From: Bugulina stolonifera | Lineage: Eukaryota; Bryozoa; Gymnolaemata; Cheilostomatida; Bugulidae | Direction of reading: 5' to 3' | Length of the DNA stretch: 64,000 nucleotides | NCBI GenBank assembly: GCA_935421135.1 | Contig: OW285196.1 | Location: forward strand, 11,777,001 to 11,841,000 | In this document: positions 12,101 to 22,315 of the stretch, one piece after another | Layout: the number at the start of each line of letters is the position of its first letter | Position numbering within the stretch: position 1 is the first letter of the stretch | The notes under the pieces: model-generated | The model's database searches: none | Told to the model about the DNA's origin: nothing | The model's input: only the letters and a program-made list of their open reading frames with translations | Made by a program: the position numbers and the translations under genes

Positions 12101-14856
12101 ATTACCTATTTAGCTACTTGATGATACAATTCGGTTGTATGTTAAGATGACTGCACATCCAGTGTTGTAGGGTAGCTAGAACTAAGATTTAAATTACAAT
12201 GAGCCAGCTACTGACTAAAAAATTAGACAAGGTTTCGTCAGTGGTAACCATAGTAACGGTGGTATACTAATTCTAGGCAATGAAAATAATGGAGATGGAA
12301 ACGGCAGTGGCAACGGAAATGACAACGACGGTAACAACAATGGCATCAAAAATGGAAACCACAATTCTGGAGACAACAATGGAAGGAGAAACGGAGGAAA
12401 TAACGGAGGAAACAACAATGGTCAAGATAATGGAAACAAAAACAGCGGAAGCAATAACGGTGGCGGAAATGGTAGAAACAACAACGGCAATGGAAATGGC
12501 CGTACAAATGGTAATGGAAATGGAGGAGATAACAACGGTAGAAATAACGGAGTCCATAATGATGGTGACAATAATGGAGGGTATAATGGAAATGTGAACG
12601 AAGGAAATGATAATGGTGTAGGCAATGGCAACGACAACGGTGGTAATAGCAACGGTGTAAACAATGGAAATATTAACCAAGGAAATAGAAATGGTGGGAA
12701 GAATGGCCGACGTAACACTGGTGATAAAAATGGCGGAACCAATGGTAACAACAACTCAGGAAATAAAAATGGCGGCAATAATGGAAACTCAAATGATGGG
12801 AATGGAAATGGAAGAATAAATGGCAATGGAAACCATGGAAATAACAATGGTAAGTATTATAGCTATTATCAAACTATACATTTTTAAAAATATTGCATTG
12901 TCTAATAAAATTATTCCACAAGTAAAGAAATAGATTTAATAGTTGAAGTGTTGTGTAGGTTGAGGTGACAGACAATTTCATCAATTACTGATTGCAATGT
13001 TTCAGGTGGTGACAATGGAAATGCTAATAATGGTGATGACAATGGAGGCTACAATGGTAACGAGAACATCGGTAATAACAATGGAGGGAAAAATGGCAAT
13101 GGAAATACTGGAAGCGACAATGGGGGATATAATGGTGAGGCATCCTTGTTAATAAGCTCTGTCAGCTGTTATAATATACGGCATTACCATTGACAGTTTG
13201 ACTCTCATTTTACTAGAACTAGGGCTAAGCATTGATAACTCTTTAGGTAAATCACTTACTGGAGTAGAAATAGACACGATGTGCCTAGATACCTAAATGA
13301 AATGTGTTTTATCTTTACGTGCCCTCGCAATTTATTCCATTTGATCTGAAACCCAAGTATTTCAACAAAAAGCCGAAATTATGATGTTTAAACAAGTTGA
13401 CAGTTGTGCAATTCCAAATGGCATGCAGGTACAGTGTTGCTCAGAAAAGGTTTCTTCACTAACTTCTGTGGCTAAGAAGAAGTGAAATTTAAATTTTCAG
13501 GAAATGGTAACGATGGCAATGGAAATGGACAGCACAATGGAAACTTTAATGAAGGCAATGGAAATGGAAATGATAATGGCAATGGGAATGATGGAAACAA
13601 AAATGGTGGAGGTGTGTAGTTTTATAAATTCTAAAGAATAGTATGCATAGCTTCATGATGGATTAGCCTAAGAGTTTTGGTTTCCTGTTTCGGTGTGCAA
13701 GTGGGCGGACAGTGAGCACCGAGAGTTGACCCTTGCTGCTTGGAAAAATACTGCATTGACTTTGTGGTGTCAGGGGACAAACTATTTAGTTTTACTAATA
13801 CCTGGTAAAATATGTGCATGTATAAAAGCGTTAAATTGTTCTCCAATGTTACACCAATTTACGACTTTAAAATTCATAAAAATTGCTGTCAATAAGAGGG
13901 ATTGGTCTCAAATGTGTTGCATTTTCATTATAACAGACACTTAATTAGTGTAACTTTATTTGTAGGAAATGGAAACGGAAATTCTGGAGATGGAAATGGT
14001 GCCAACAATGGCAATGGAAATACAGGAAGCAACAATGGTGGAAGTAAGTCCTTTTAAATAATACATGCATAAGCAGTAAATAAAAAAATTAATAATTCTT
14101 AAAAAAAAATCTGTATGGGAAGTTTAGTGCATATTGCATAGTTATTATACTGCCATTATAAGGTCGAAATAAATATTACTAAATACCTTTAATGAGTCAA
14201 AATTCCATTCGCAATATATTTTAATTTTTTCTTATTATTCATCCTTTTAAAGACAATGGAAATGGCAACACTGGCACAGGAAATGGTGTTGGAAACGGAA
14301 ATAATAATACCGGGTCCAATAACGGTTCAAACAACGGAAATGGGAACAGCGGCAGCAACAACGGCACCGGTGAGTATCCACAATCTTTGCTGCCCAAAGA
14401 ATTTTTGTTTTTATTTCTGATTGCAGTTTTTGGTAAAATTCAAGCGTTTTGTAAATATTTTAAGGTTGCAAATGTCTCGAAACTTGGCCATAGAAATTCT
14501 GTTGAGATCACATGAAATCTAGTTAGTTAGTTTACTGAGTTAGTTGAGTTTTGGGATATGCCCAAATAATAGAGTTCCTCCATCATAATTGTAAAAATTA
14601 ATCTCAACAAATATCGCTCTAGACAGCATCCTTAGCCTAAACATGAAAGCTAGGAAAGATTAATCTTCAATTTTAATTTGGGTTCATCTTGTTTTGTTTT
14701 TTGGACATACTAAATTACCTATTGAGATTAAAATTCATGTATTTAAATGTTTTAGGCAATGGAAATAATAACAACACTGGAAAACCAACCGATTATAAGT
14801 ATAAACCTGGTGCATGGAAAAGATTCTCTCAGAGAGATTATTCTTCCAGAAGTTAA
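6123..14856 (+). CDS. Secreted Asn-Gly-rich repeat protein, 18 coding exons
   Basis: I recognise no named family. Residues 1-20 form a signal peptide (basic MNK start, hydrophobic core, cleavage near SHG-KP), followed by a short unique segment and then about 900 residues of Asn/Gly-rich repeats with scattered Asp, Ser, Lys and Arg. The end is unique and basic (KRFSQRDYSSRS-like). Exons: 6123-6297, 6712-6784, 7130-7207, 7335-7528, 7918-8151, 8613-8768, 8956-9112, 9703-9800, 10433-10606, 11113-11379, 11500-11682, 11902-12030, 12277-12849, 13006-13134, 13501-13611, 13966-14043, 14253-14369, 14756-14856. All junctions are GT/AG and phases agree, giving 3027 coding bases (1008 aa). Thirteen consecutive-type exons are bounded by phase-1 introns, so whole exons can be duplicated without a frameshift. 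The composition suggests an extracellular, unstructured or matrix protein; function is inference only. Confidence 0.82.
10173..10253. repeat. Tandem repeat, 27 bp unit, 3 copies
   Basis: Three near-perfect copies of a unit containing AGCGGCCATATTGGACATG lie in the intron between exons 8 and 9 of the Asn-Gly-rich gene. Confidence 0.9.
10715..10860 (-). repeat. tRNA-derived SINE-like copy
   Basis: Read on the minus strand, an A-box-like TGGTGTAATGGCTAGAC is followed by a B-box-like GGTTCAAACC at tRNA-like spacing. The downstream tail (CAAGTCTCTGACTGCTCAAA) recurs at about 61768 on the plus strand, so this is an interspersed element and not a tRNA gene. It lies in the intron between exons 9 and 10 of the Asn-Gly-rich gene. 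Confidence 0.55.
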
Positions 14857-15859
14857 TAAGCTGCTCTAGCTGCTATTGAACAACTATAGCAGATATAATA
14901 TAATATATAGTGTATGACTTTCTATATTTTTGTTATGCTGTTTGAACCACTAAATGGCAACAGAAGTGTGCTGCATTGTTTTTGCTTTCTTTTATTTTCG
15001 CTACAAATTTTTAGTTTTCTCTATTGTTTTCTAGTTTCTTATTGTAATAGCTGAAAGAATATTTCACATGCTAGTAGAATGCGTCTATAGATTTTGATTA
15101 TCAGAGTGTCACCAAATAGATGATATTGATTATTGGTGCTACCTCATAATTTACTTGTAAAAGAAAGTTATATCTTGACATTGTATGTACCTCTTATAGA
15201 TGAGGCGTTTTCTCTATATTATCTTTACCAAAGGTTTATTGGAAACAGCATACTTGTAATAATATTGTCATAGATTATTTTAATCCTAGTGGCTACGTTT
15301 TCACATAGTTTGTGTTATTGTTTGCTTGTTAATAATAAAATTAACGTTGGTACATTGTGTAAACTTCTACACTAACAGACTTTGCATGTGTGAATATTAC
15401 ATCGACAATAATTCAGTATGGGTTAGCTACAGCTGTAGCTTTGTCACAGCATCGCCATATTAACATCTACATGCGCATGGTGTACTGTATGTTTCTAATT
15501 CACATGCATAATATGGTATCATGCTAAAGAATAAATTACAAGTGTCTGTTGCATTTAGTTAGTTCTCTGATAAAACTTACCAGTTTTCTTTGGACAATTT
15601 TCCATCTTCCTCTATTTCATTCTGTTAGTAGCATCCAATCTTTCTTTGTCACACCTTCGGCTTTCATATCTCCTCTTACTAGTTAGACATTCTGCTATTA
15701 CCTGGTGAGAAAGCAATGATCTAAATAGATATTTTACTAATTATGTACGTTATTTGTTTAGAAGAGATATGAAGGAACTTTGCAAACATATACAATGTAA
15801 ATCAAACACAGAGATTACTAATTATATTTTTGAATCAATCTTGAATAAAAGCAGGTACA

Positions 15860-16026
15860 CATAAATGGCAGCACATAACAACCCATGGCGGCATAAGACA
15901 GCGCATGACAGCATATGAAGTGCATGACCGCGCATGAGAGCGCGTGACCACGCATGACCACGCATGACAGCGCGTGACAGTGCATAGCAGCACATAACAG
16001 TGCATGGCAGCATGTGACAGCACATG
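15860..16026. repeat. Degenerate tandem repeat (GCATGACAGC-like, ~10/20 bp)
   Basis: Many copies of GCATGACAGC-, GCGTGACCAC- and GCACATAACAG-like units follow one another. Frames through it encode only His/Cys-rich repeat peptide and are not taken as genes. Confidence 0.8.
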
Positions 16027-18189
16027 TCAAAGTAGGAAATCAATGATCAATGGGGATTCACTTAAGTTTATAAAATGAGTTGGAAGTTATCTTCTCTGAT
16101 ACCATCTACTTAATGTACATGTACATCTTTGTTCTTCCTAGATGCATCAAGATCTAATAATTAAGTACATGTACATGACTGTACTGTGCGAATATTGTTC
16201 AGTAGATGGTGAGGTAAGACAATGACCATCTCATAGCAAATGAATATAGCAACAATTGCCTGATATGAGTAGTCTAAATCATTTATAAGCAGCAATGCTT
16301 TTATAGGCTATGCAGTTATATAATTACAATCCCATTACAGGATTGTACTGTACCTACCTGGCTGATTTATTTATACTACTACACAAATAAACATTATCAG
16401 TGGGTAGAGTAATTACCTGATACCTCTATATACATTATTCTGTGCACTCTTGTATGTATAGTAGCCATTAGAATACACACATGAAGGTAAAGTGTAAATT
16501 ACTTGTATCACTGTATAATATTATCAAATGTGTGATAGTGACAGGTGTGTAAAGGACACTACTTGTTCTAGGCTCCATAATCTTTTATTCACAGATGAAT
16601 TTTAGGTAGTAAAGTGAATCTTTTGGTGGTGAATAGACCAGAGACCCTATCACACTTTAATAGAGGTTACATGGTACTGTGGTAATGCAATTTGACACCC
16701 CTTCATGGTTACCAGGAAAGATTTTGTAGACGATGACATATACATGTACATTGCATTTGAATTATATAATACATGTATCATCTTATCATTAATTGCTAAA
16801 TAAAATGCTACATGTAAGTATACTCTATAACGTATATTACAATGTAGGCCTACATTGTATGTATTTAATCTGCTATTAGTATAGCACTTTCGTGTTTGTA
16901 GGCTTATGGGAACTTGAGTAATGGCAGGTCTGGGTTCTCAGGCTACGGTATTATGACTCCCCTCCAGCTGAGAACATGTGAGATAGCCATTGTTCCTAGC
17001 CCAAACTTAAACAGGAGGAGTCGCTTTCTCTATATTTTATTGGTTGGTTCTAACTGTTAGTATAAGGTATTATTCTACATGACTGTGTAATACTTTTTAC
17101 TAAGATGCTTCAGCTATTCGTTCTCTATAAAGCATTCCATCGCGGTAGCATTAGCATCACTAACAGCATTAGCAGCAGCACAAACTGTAGTGTTGGTATT
17201 TACAGCAGTATCTTTATTTATAAATCATCACTTTTTTCTATCTTTCAGTTTAGGCAGCATTATTCAAAGGTAAAGTATAGAATTTGAATGATACCTCTAG
17301 GAGTTGAATAAACCCACTATAATATTGCAAACATTTTATAAGTTCGCTAAATATTCTGGGGGAGTAAGCAGATTTATCATTGGAAGATGGCTCTGTATTT
17401 AAATTAAATTTTATACAACTTTAGATTTATATTGTGTACCTGATGGTACGAGGTGAGAAGTATTTTGGAATAGCTAACACTGTAATTATTTCATTGGTGA
17501 TGTTTGCTGTTGGTGATGGAACAATTGATTCTCCTCAGTTTACGTAACATGAAATACCTCACACTCTTAATAGCTCGCGTTTTTAAACAAATTTAAATTG
17601 GTTCCTCTGAGTTAGCTAGTTTATGGTCTACAACAATTACGCGAAAGGGGTGCTGTAATAACAAATGTGATACATGTACTAAACATAACATATCATATTA
17701 TACATCATTACATGTACATGTATATTATAATATAGCATACATACAATTTACTGTATATTATAGTATATAATCCAATATACATGCACACATAGAGTACAAT
17801 AAATTATTTTATGTGGGCGTCATTGGATTATGTAATTAGGTTTATTGTTGATATTCTATTGTTTTAGATAGAAATTATATCCCTGGAAGAGATACACACC
17901 TATTGTACATGTACACCCACAGTTCAGCATGCCTGTAAGTATTTATTGGTTAGAAATGTTTAGTTTTATTATCAGTCTATTGCCTATACATAACACTTAC
18001 AATACTGCAGGTATAAAATGTTAGTAGCACTATGGACTAGCAGTAGAATACGTGACTGCAGCAAGCAAGTAATTGTATGTGTTGCTAGTTCTGCCAATGT
18101 GGTCTCTTAACTTTCAATGATGAAATCGCTTGTTATTAGTTAGTAAGCCTACACGTTAGTTTATCTCATATCCTGTATCAAAATTTACA

Positions 18190-18250
18190 TGGTTCTGCCG
18201 GTGCTGCCGATGCTGCCGGTGCTGCCGGTGCTGCCGGTGCTGCCGGTGTT
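18190..18250. repeat. Short tandem repeat GCTGCCGGT, about 6 copies
   Basis: A 9 bp unit GCTGCCGGT (with GCTGCCGAT variant) is repeated about six times in AT-rich intergenic sequence. Confidence 0.88.
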
Positions 18251-19420
18251 TGTAAAGTTGTTTAAAATGCAATTTAAGGGTAATTATCTTTCAATATCCA
18301 TATAACTGTGTAAAGTTGATGGATCAATGTAGCCTACTAGTCTTGTGATTCTATTATTTATTGCTAACAAGTTAGGCTATGGGGATGTATACTATAAAGT
18401 TAGGCCCAGCCTCTTAATACTGACCACTTGGTTATGAACACAGGCTAACATTCGTATTCTGCTAGTTGGAAGCTATGAAGTCATACCTTATATGCTAATA
18501 TTCTTAAAGCTGACTGACTACATTGTATAACAGCTGTTTTATTGTAAAGATCAGGTAGTTCAAAAATTAGGAGTTGCAGTATTGCAAATGAAAATTATCC
18601 TAGCAATTGAACTAGTTCTAAGAAAATTAGACTAAGTAATAATGCCCATTTGATGGTCTTGAAAATACCTTAAACTGACCAGTGAGTAGTTTTATATTTT
18701 GTCATCTAGCGACTACCAACACAGCATAATCAAACTAAACTTGGAGAAAGCTTTAAAATGACATCTAGTACCCTGAAGATGTGTATAACTACAAATTCGA
18801 CCTGTTCTTTAGCTTCTTGTAAATTAGGTGGATTTAATCAGGGGCAGACAATCACAAGTTCACAGCACATGGGAACAGCGATAATAATTGCAGGGACATA
18901 CCAGTTATAATAGTTCCCTTGGTCAATAGAATTATAGCATGTGATAATATTGAAGGAGTTATGGAAGTGGTATAAGATGGCTGATCCCCTGTCTTACTAA
19001 TTGCCAGTGACTGAAGTAGGTCTACTCTATGTCAGCAAGGATCATCATTATATATATATACATGTACATCAAGCATACCATACATGTACATGTACATGTA
19101 CATGTATATAATACAGTGTAGTTCAAAAGATTATTTAAACACATGTAATACTGCTGTGCATGTATGTGTATTATTTTTACATTTTAAACTAATATGATGG
19201 TAATTTTAAATTTTTTATCTTAAACGTGCCCAGTATATCTTATCCAATCTATATAGGATGACCTAGTACTACTACGACGACCTATTTCTATAAGAATAAG
19301 ACTTGAGTTTTCTAAGCTTATATCACTGAAATCTTTGAGAGCAAAATAACTAGAACTAGGATGACAGTCAGCAAGGTTACTATGCCAAGTAAGATGACCG
19401 CTCATGAGAATATGATTTAG

Positions 19421-19426
19421 CCTGTG
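19421..19426. repeat. Target site duplication (left) of element A
   Basis: CCTGTG directly precedes the left terminus and recurs directly after the right terminus (30163-30168). Six bp is the size known for Polinton/Maverick integration. Confidence 0.93.
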
Positions 19427-19797
19427 AGTAGTATAGTCAGTGCACTTCTAGACAGACACGCACTCATTGACCCCTGTTTTCAACCAATCACAAGCCGGTA
19501 TTTCCGATTTCAACCAATCACAGAAGAGCACAAAAATTTTGCACACGACCTTGCCAAGGTCACCCCAAAATCCCCCCTTCTGATTGGTCGAAAAAACATT
19601 TGCACACTTGACCCCGAACCCGGCCACGACCCCTTCCCTTCCTCCTTCCCACCCTCCTCCCCTCCCCCTCCCCCACCTCCCACTCCTCCCCCCTCCCCGC
19701 CACCGCCCTCGTCCCGTCCGCGCCACCGCCGTCGCCGCCGCCGCCACCGCCGCCCTCACCACCGCCGTCGCCGCCGCCACCACCACCGCCCTCACCA

Positions 19798-19828
<31 letters not shown>

Positions 19829-20153
19829 CGCCACCACCACCACCGCCGCCACCACCACCACCGCCACCGCCGCCGCCGCCGCCACCACCACCACCACCAC
19901 CGCCGCCGCCGCCGCCGCCGCCGCCATCACCGTCATCACCGCCACCCCTCCTCCACCGCCGCCCACCCTCCCCCCCGCAACCCCCACTCACCCGAACGAC
20001 CAATCGTTTGAGGCGGTCAAGCCGCGTCCGCCCACGTTGCGTGCGGCGCCGACCGTACACGTGGAGGCGACGCCGGTGCCCCGTATCCACCGGGCCAAGC
20101 GACTAGGCAGCGGCCCGCCGCCCATTCCGAGTTCCACTGGGGTGGGACTATAA
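19427..20153 (+). repeat. Left terminal inverted repeat of element A (727 bp)
   Basis: Reverse complement of 29436-30162 along the whole 727 bp. The outer ~270 bp is of ordinary composition. The middle (about 19620-19980) is a pyrimidine-rich C stretch followed by degenerate CCGCCA/CCACCG triplets. The inner ~170 bp is mixed GC-rich sequence. The inner limit falls within the TATAA of the right-end promoter. Confidence 0.95.
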
Positions 20154-20447
20154 TGTAATATATTAAATTGTTTAGCCTCCCTATAAAAATATATAGTAGT
20201 AGGGTGTGAGTTATTTTTTAGCTTGATAGCATTTTATACAATAAACACTTCACAATTGCTGCCAATTACTCCATTTAACACTAACCTTATGTTCTACTTG
20301 TTGACATCTCTGATCAGGCACTGACTAGTAGGTAGCTGTCTCTGTTTACTCTCACTCTGTTGACTAGAGGCTGATTGTTCATACTGCTAGAGTGAGAAAC
20401 TTATACCTTAAATAGTAGTATTCAGTGGGCGGAGTCTAACCATTTCC

Positions 20448-21147
20448 CCACCCCGATGTGAATCCGAAGCCTCCCGATGTGAATCCGAAGCCTCCCGATG
20501 CACCCCGATGTGAATCCGAAGCCTCCCGATGCACCCCGATGTGAATCCGAAGCCTCCCGATGCACCCCGATGTGAATCCGAAGCCTCCCGATGCACCCCG
20601 ATGTGAATCCGAAGCCTCCCGATGCGATTCCGAAGCTTCCCGATGTGATTCCGAAGCTTCCCGATGCATCCCGATGTGAATCCGACGCTTCCCGATGCAT
20701 CCCGATGTGATTCCGAAGCTTCCCGATGCATCCCGATGTGATTCCGAAGCTTCCCGATGCATCCCGATGCATCCCGATGTGATTCCGAAGCTTCCCGATG
20801 CATCCCGATGTGTCAATTCACATCGGGATGCATCGGGATGCATCGGGAAGCTTCGGAATCACATCGGGATGCATCGGGAAGCTTCGGAATCACATCGGGA
20901 TGCATCGGGAAGCTTCGGATTCACATCGGGATGCATCGGGAAGCTTCGGAATCACATCGGGATGCATCGGGAAGCTTCGGAATCACATCGGGATGCATCG
21001 GGAAGCTTCGGATTCACATCGGGATGCATCGGGATGCATCGGGAAGCTTCGGAATCACATCGGGATGCATCGGAAGGCTTCGGATTCACATCGGGATGCA
21101 TCGGGAGGCTTCGGATTCACATCGGAAGGCTTCGGATTCACATCGGG
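20448..21147. repeat. Large inverted array of a 31 bp unit (hub of element A)
   Basis: Two arms of roughly eleven head-to-tail copies each face one another around a 6 bp spacer TCAATT at 20813-20818. The unit contains the palindromes GATGCATC and GAAGCTTC and two ATCGGGA repeats. In the left arm about half the copies carry AGCCTCCC in place of AGCTTCCC. The array could form a long hairpin or cruciform, and resembles an iteron cluster in layout. Function is inference: an origin, a protein-binding array or a regulatory hairpin. Confidence 0.95.
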
Positions 21148-21193
21148 TCACATTGGGATTGGATAAAAAAAGGGAGGAGTCAAGAAATGAGCA

Positions 21194-21201
21194 GTTGTAT
21201 A
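21194..21201 (+). promoter_or_regulatory. TATA box for the short plus-strand gene of element A
   Basis: GTATAAAGG lies about 85 bp upstream of the ATG at 21287, with a TCAGCATTC initiator-like sequence about 30 bp further on. The same promoter is present in element B at about 47535. Confidence 0.65.
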
Positions 21202-21286
21202 AAGGGAGAGTGGGATCACAGTCTCAGCATTCAAAGTTCACCACATCACTACTGTACAGCTACACTACTACAATAGTACATTATCA

Positions 21287-21547
21287 ATGGATACTGACAA
21301 CATAGTACAAAACCAAGAAGAGTTATTTGCGGGCTTAACGGACTCACAAATGGATGGAATTATTGAGGAAGAAGAGTGCAGTCAGAAGAGGAAAGAAGAG
21401 GTGGATGCGTTAAAAGAGGCACGGAAGAAGGGGAAAATAATAGGAGTGGGGAGTCCTGCCCGAAAGGATCTTTCTAACATGGTGGACTCTCCGTCCTCCC
21501 CGGAGCGGGCCTCGGATAGGGGCGAGACCACAACAACCCATGGATGA
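21287..21547 (+). CDS. Truncated 86-residue version of the element B hub protein
   Basis: The first 84 residues differ only slightly from the N-terminus of the element B protein starting at 47627 (acidic start, then [14 protein letters not shown] basic helix and a Ser/Pro-rich segment). At the end of the homology block the frame ends after two unrelated codons. The nuclear-signal-like, acidic and C-terminal duplicated domains of the B protein are absent. It could be a deletion relic or a short functional version acting as a competitor. Its start codon and promoter are intact. Confidence 0.6.
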   Translation: MDTDNIVQNQEELFAGLTDSQMDGIIEEEECSQKRKEEVDALKEARKKGKIIGVGSPARKDLSNMVDSPSSPERASDRGETTTTHG

Positions 21548-21779
21548 GTATTATTCCAAGATAGAAAAGATGCAGCTTTCTTCAGTAGTATTGTTTTATT
21601 ACGAAGATAAATAGAGAAAAAATAAAAGAATCAAGAATCAAGCAGAAATCTAAAAAGCAAAGAAAAAAAAAAAAAAGAATGCAGGTAAGATAAAAACTAT
21701 TGGTCTCTTTTTTTTTTTTTTTTTTTTTTTAGTTATAGTAGTATAAAAACGAATTATAAGTAAGGTGAAGTATTTCTCT
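21548..21779. other. Convergent gene junction with A and T tracts
   Basis: Non-coding space between the short plus-strand frame and the protease stop. It contains an A-rich tract near 21661-21675 and a T tract of about 24 bases near 21706-21730, which are complementary. AATAAA-like sequence for plus-strand transcripts lies near 21620. No gene seen. Confidence 0.5.
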
Positions 21780-22307
21780 CTAGTCAAAGTGAAAAGGTGA
21801 AAAAAGCATAATATTGTTTACATGCGTTGTGAGTGGGAAAGTATTATTTCTTTTATTATAGTATAAACGTTGAAATAGAGCTCTTATAGAATGATCTCGA
21901 ACTCTTCCTTCTACTCTGCTTAGCCGTGTAATTATTCCCTCCATACTCCACCCTCGAGCTCGAAGGAGACAGAACAAGATGCAGTAGTCTCCACACACGT
22001 TAGTACTCTCTTCTTGTAGACACTCTCCATTCCATACTATTGGTATTCCCCATTGTTGTAACATCTTACCCACATCAGGATAAATAGAAGGGGGGAGACC
22101 ATAGGAGTCGAAATACTCTATTTCTTTTCCATTCGAAAAAACAGAGATCCAATGCTCGCCACTTTTCTCACTTGTTTGAGTGTTGAAAACAAAAGATCCA
22201 GATGGGGAGAAGGAGTCTAAGAAGTGATCCCTTGGCATAACTCCTCTAAAGGAGGTTGATGAGAGTTTATCATCAGATAGAATATTCGAGATTGAGAATG
22301 TATCCAT
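21780..22307 (-). CDS. PRO: Adenain-like cysteine protease (Ulp1/C5-type fold), 175 aa
   Basis: Polinton proteases belong with adenovirus adenain and cut virion precursor proteins. The frame shows the family order of catalytic residues: His52 in GEHWISVF, Asp67 in YFDSYG, Gln98 in GECLQEE, and the nucleophile Cys105 in VCGDYC. Length (175 aa) is normal. The start codon follows the capsid gene stop by about eight bases, inside a run of A residues, so an independent promoter is not obvious; it may be translated from a bicistronic capsid message or from a promoter inside the capsid gene. It is the last gene of the minus-strand cassette. Confidence 0.88.
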   Translation of the reverse strand: MDTFSISNILSDDKLSSTSFRGVMPRDHFLDSFSPSGSFVFNTQTSEKSGEHWISVFSNGKEIEYFDSYGLPPSIYPDVGKMLQQWGIPIVWNGECLQEESTNVCGDYCILFCLLRARGWSMEGIITRLSRVEGRVRDHSIRALFQRLYYNKRNNTFPLTTHVNNIMLFSPFHFD

Positions 22308-22315
22308 TTTTTTTT

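Larger units (their letters stand above)
14857..19420. other. Intergenic region downstream of the Asn-Gly-rich gene
   Basis: The proximal part is likely 3' untranslated sequence; AATAAA-like signals occur near 15331 and 15530. The rest is AT-rich with TACATGTA palindromes, a degenerate repeat at 15860-16026 and a GCTGCCGGT repeat at 18190-18250. No supported gene. Confidence 0.55.
20171..21538 (+). other. Shared internal hub, copy in element A
   Basis: This 1.37 kb block matches 46425-47878 in element B, starting at CTCCCTATAAAAATATATAG-like sequence and continuing through the inverted array, the TATA box and 84 codons of a plus-strand gene. Differences are mainly repeat copy number and scattered substitutions. 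Sequence on either side is unrelated between the elements. Confidence 0.9.

Noticed and set aside
8521..12847. Leu-Pro-rich and Met-Glu-rich frames within the Asn-Gly gene
   Set aside because: Antisense or shifted readings of GGNAAY repeats; splice sites and phases support only the Asn-Gly frame.
19424..20153. Long open frames in the element A terminal repeats (poly-Gly, poly-Ala/Val, Pro/His/Arg-rich), also at 29436-30234
   Set aside because: They exist in several frames on both strands because CCGCCA-type triplets lack stop codons; no start context, domain or conservation pattern supports coding.
20448..21147. CRISPR-like array
   Set aside because: Repeats are contiguous with no unique spacers, palindromic, and arranged as facing arms in a eukaryotic element.
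20408..21166. Frames encoding [17 protein letters not shown] repeats across the inverted array, and the same at 46672-47530
   Set aside because: The 31 bp unit has no stop in any frame on either strand, so overlapping frames are automatic. They overlap the real gene starts and promoters.
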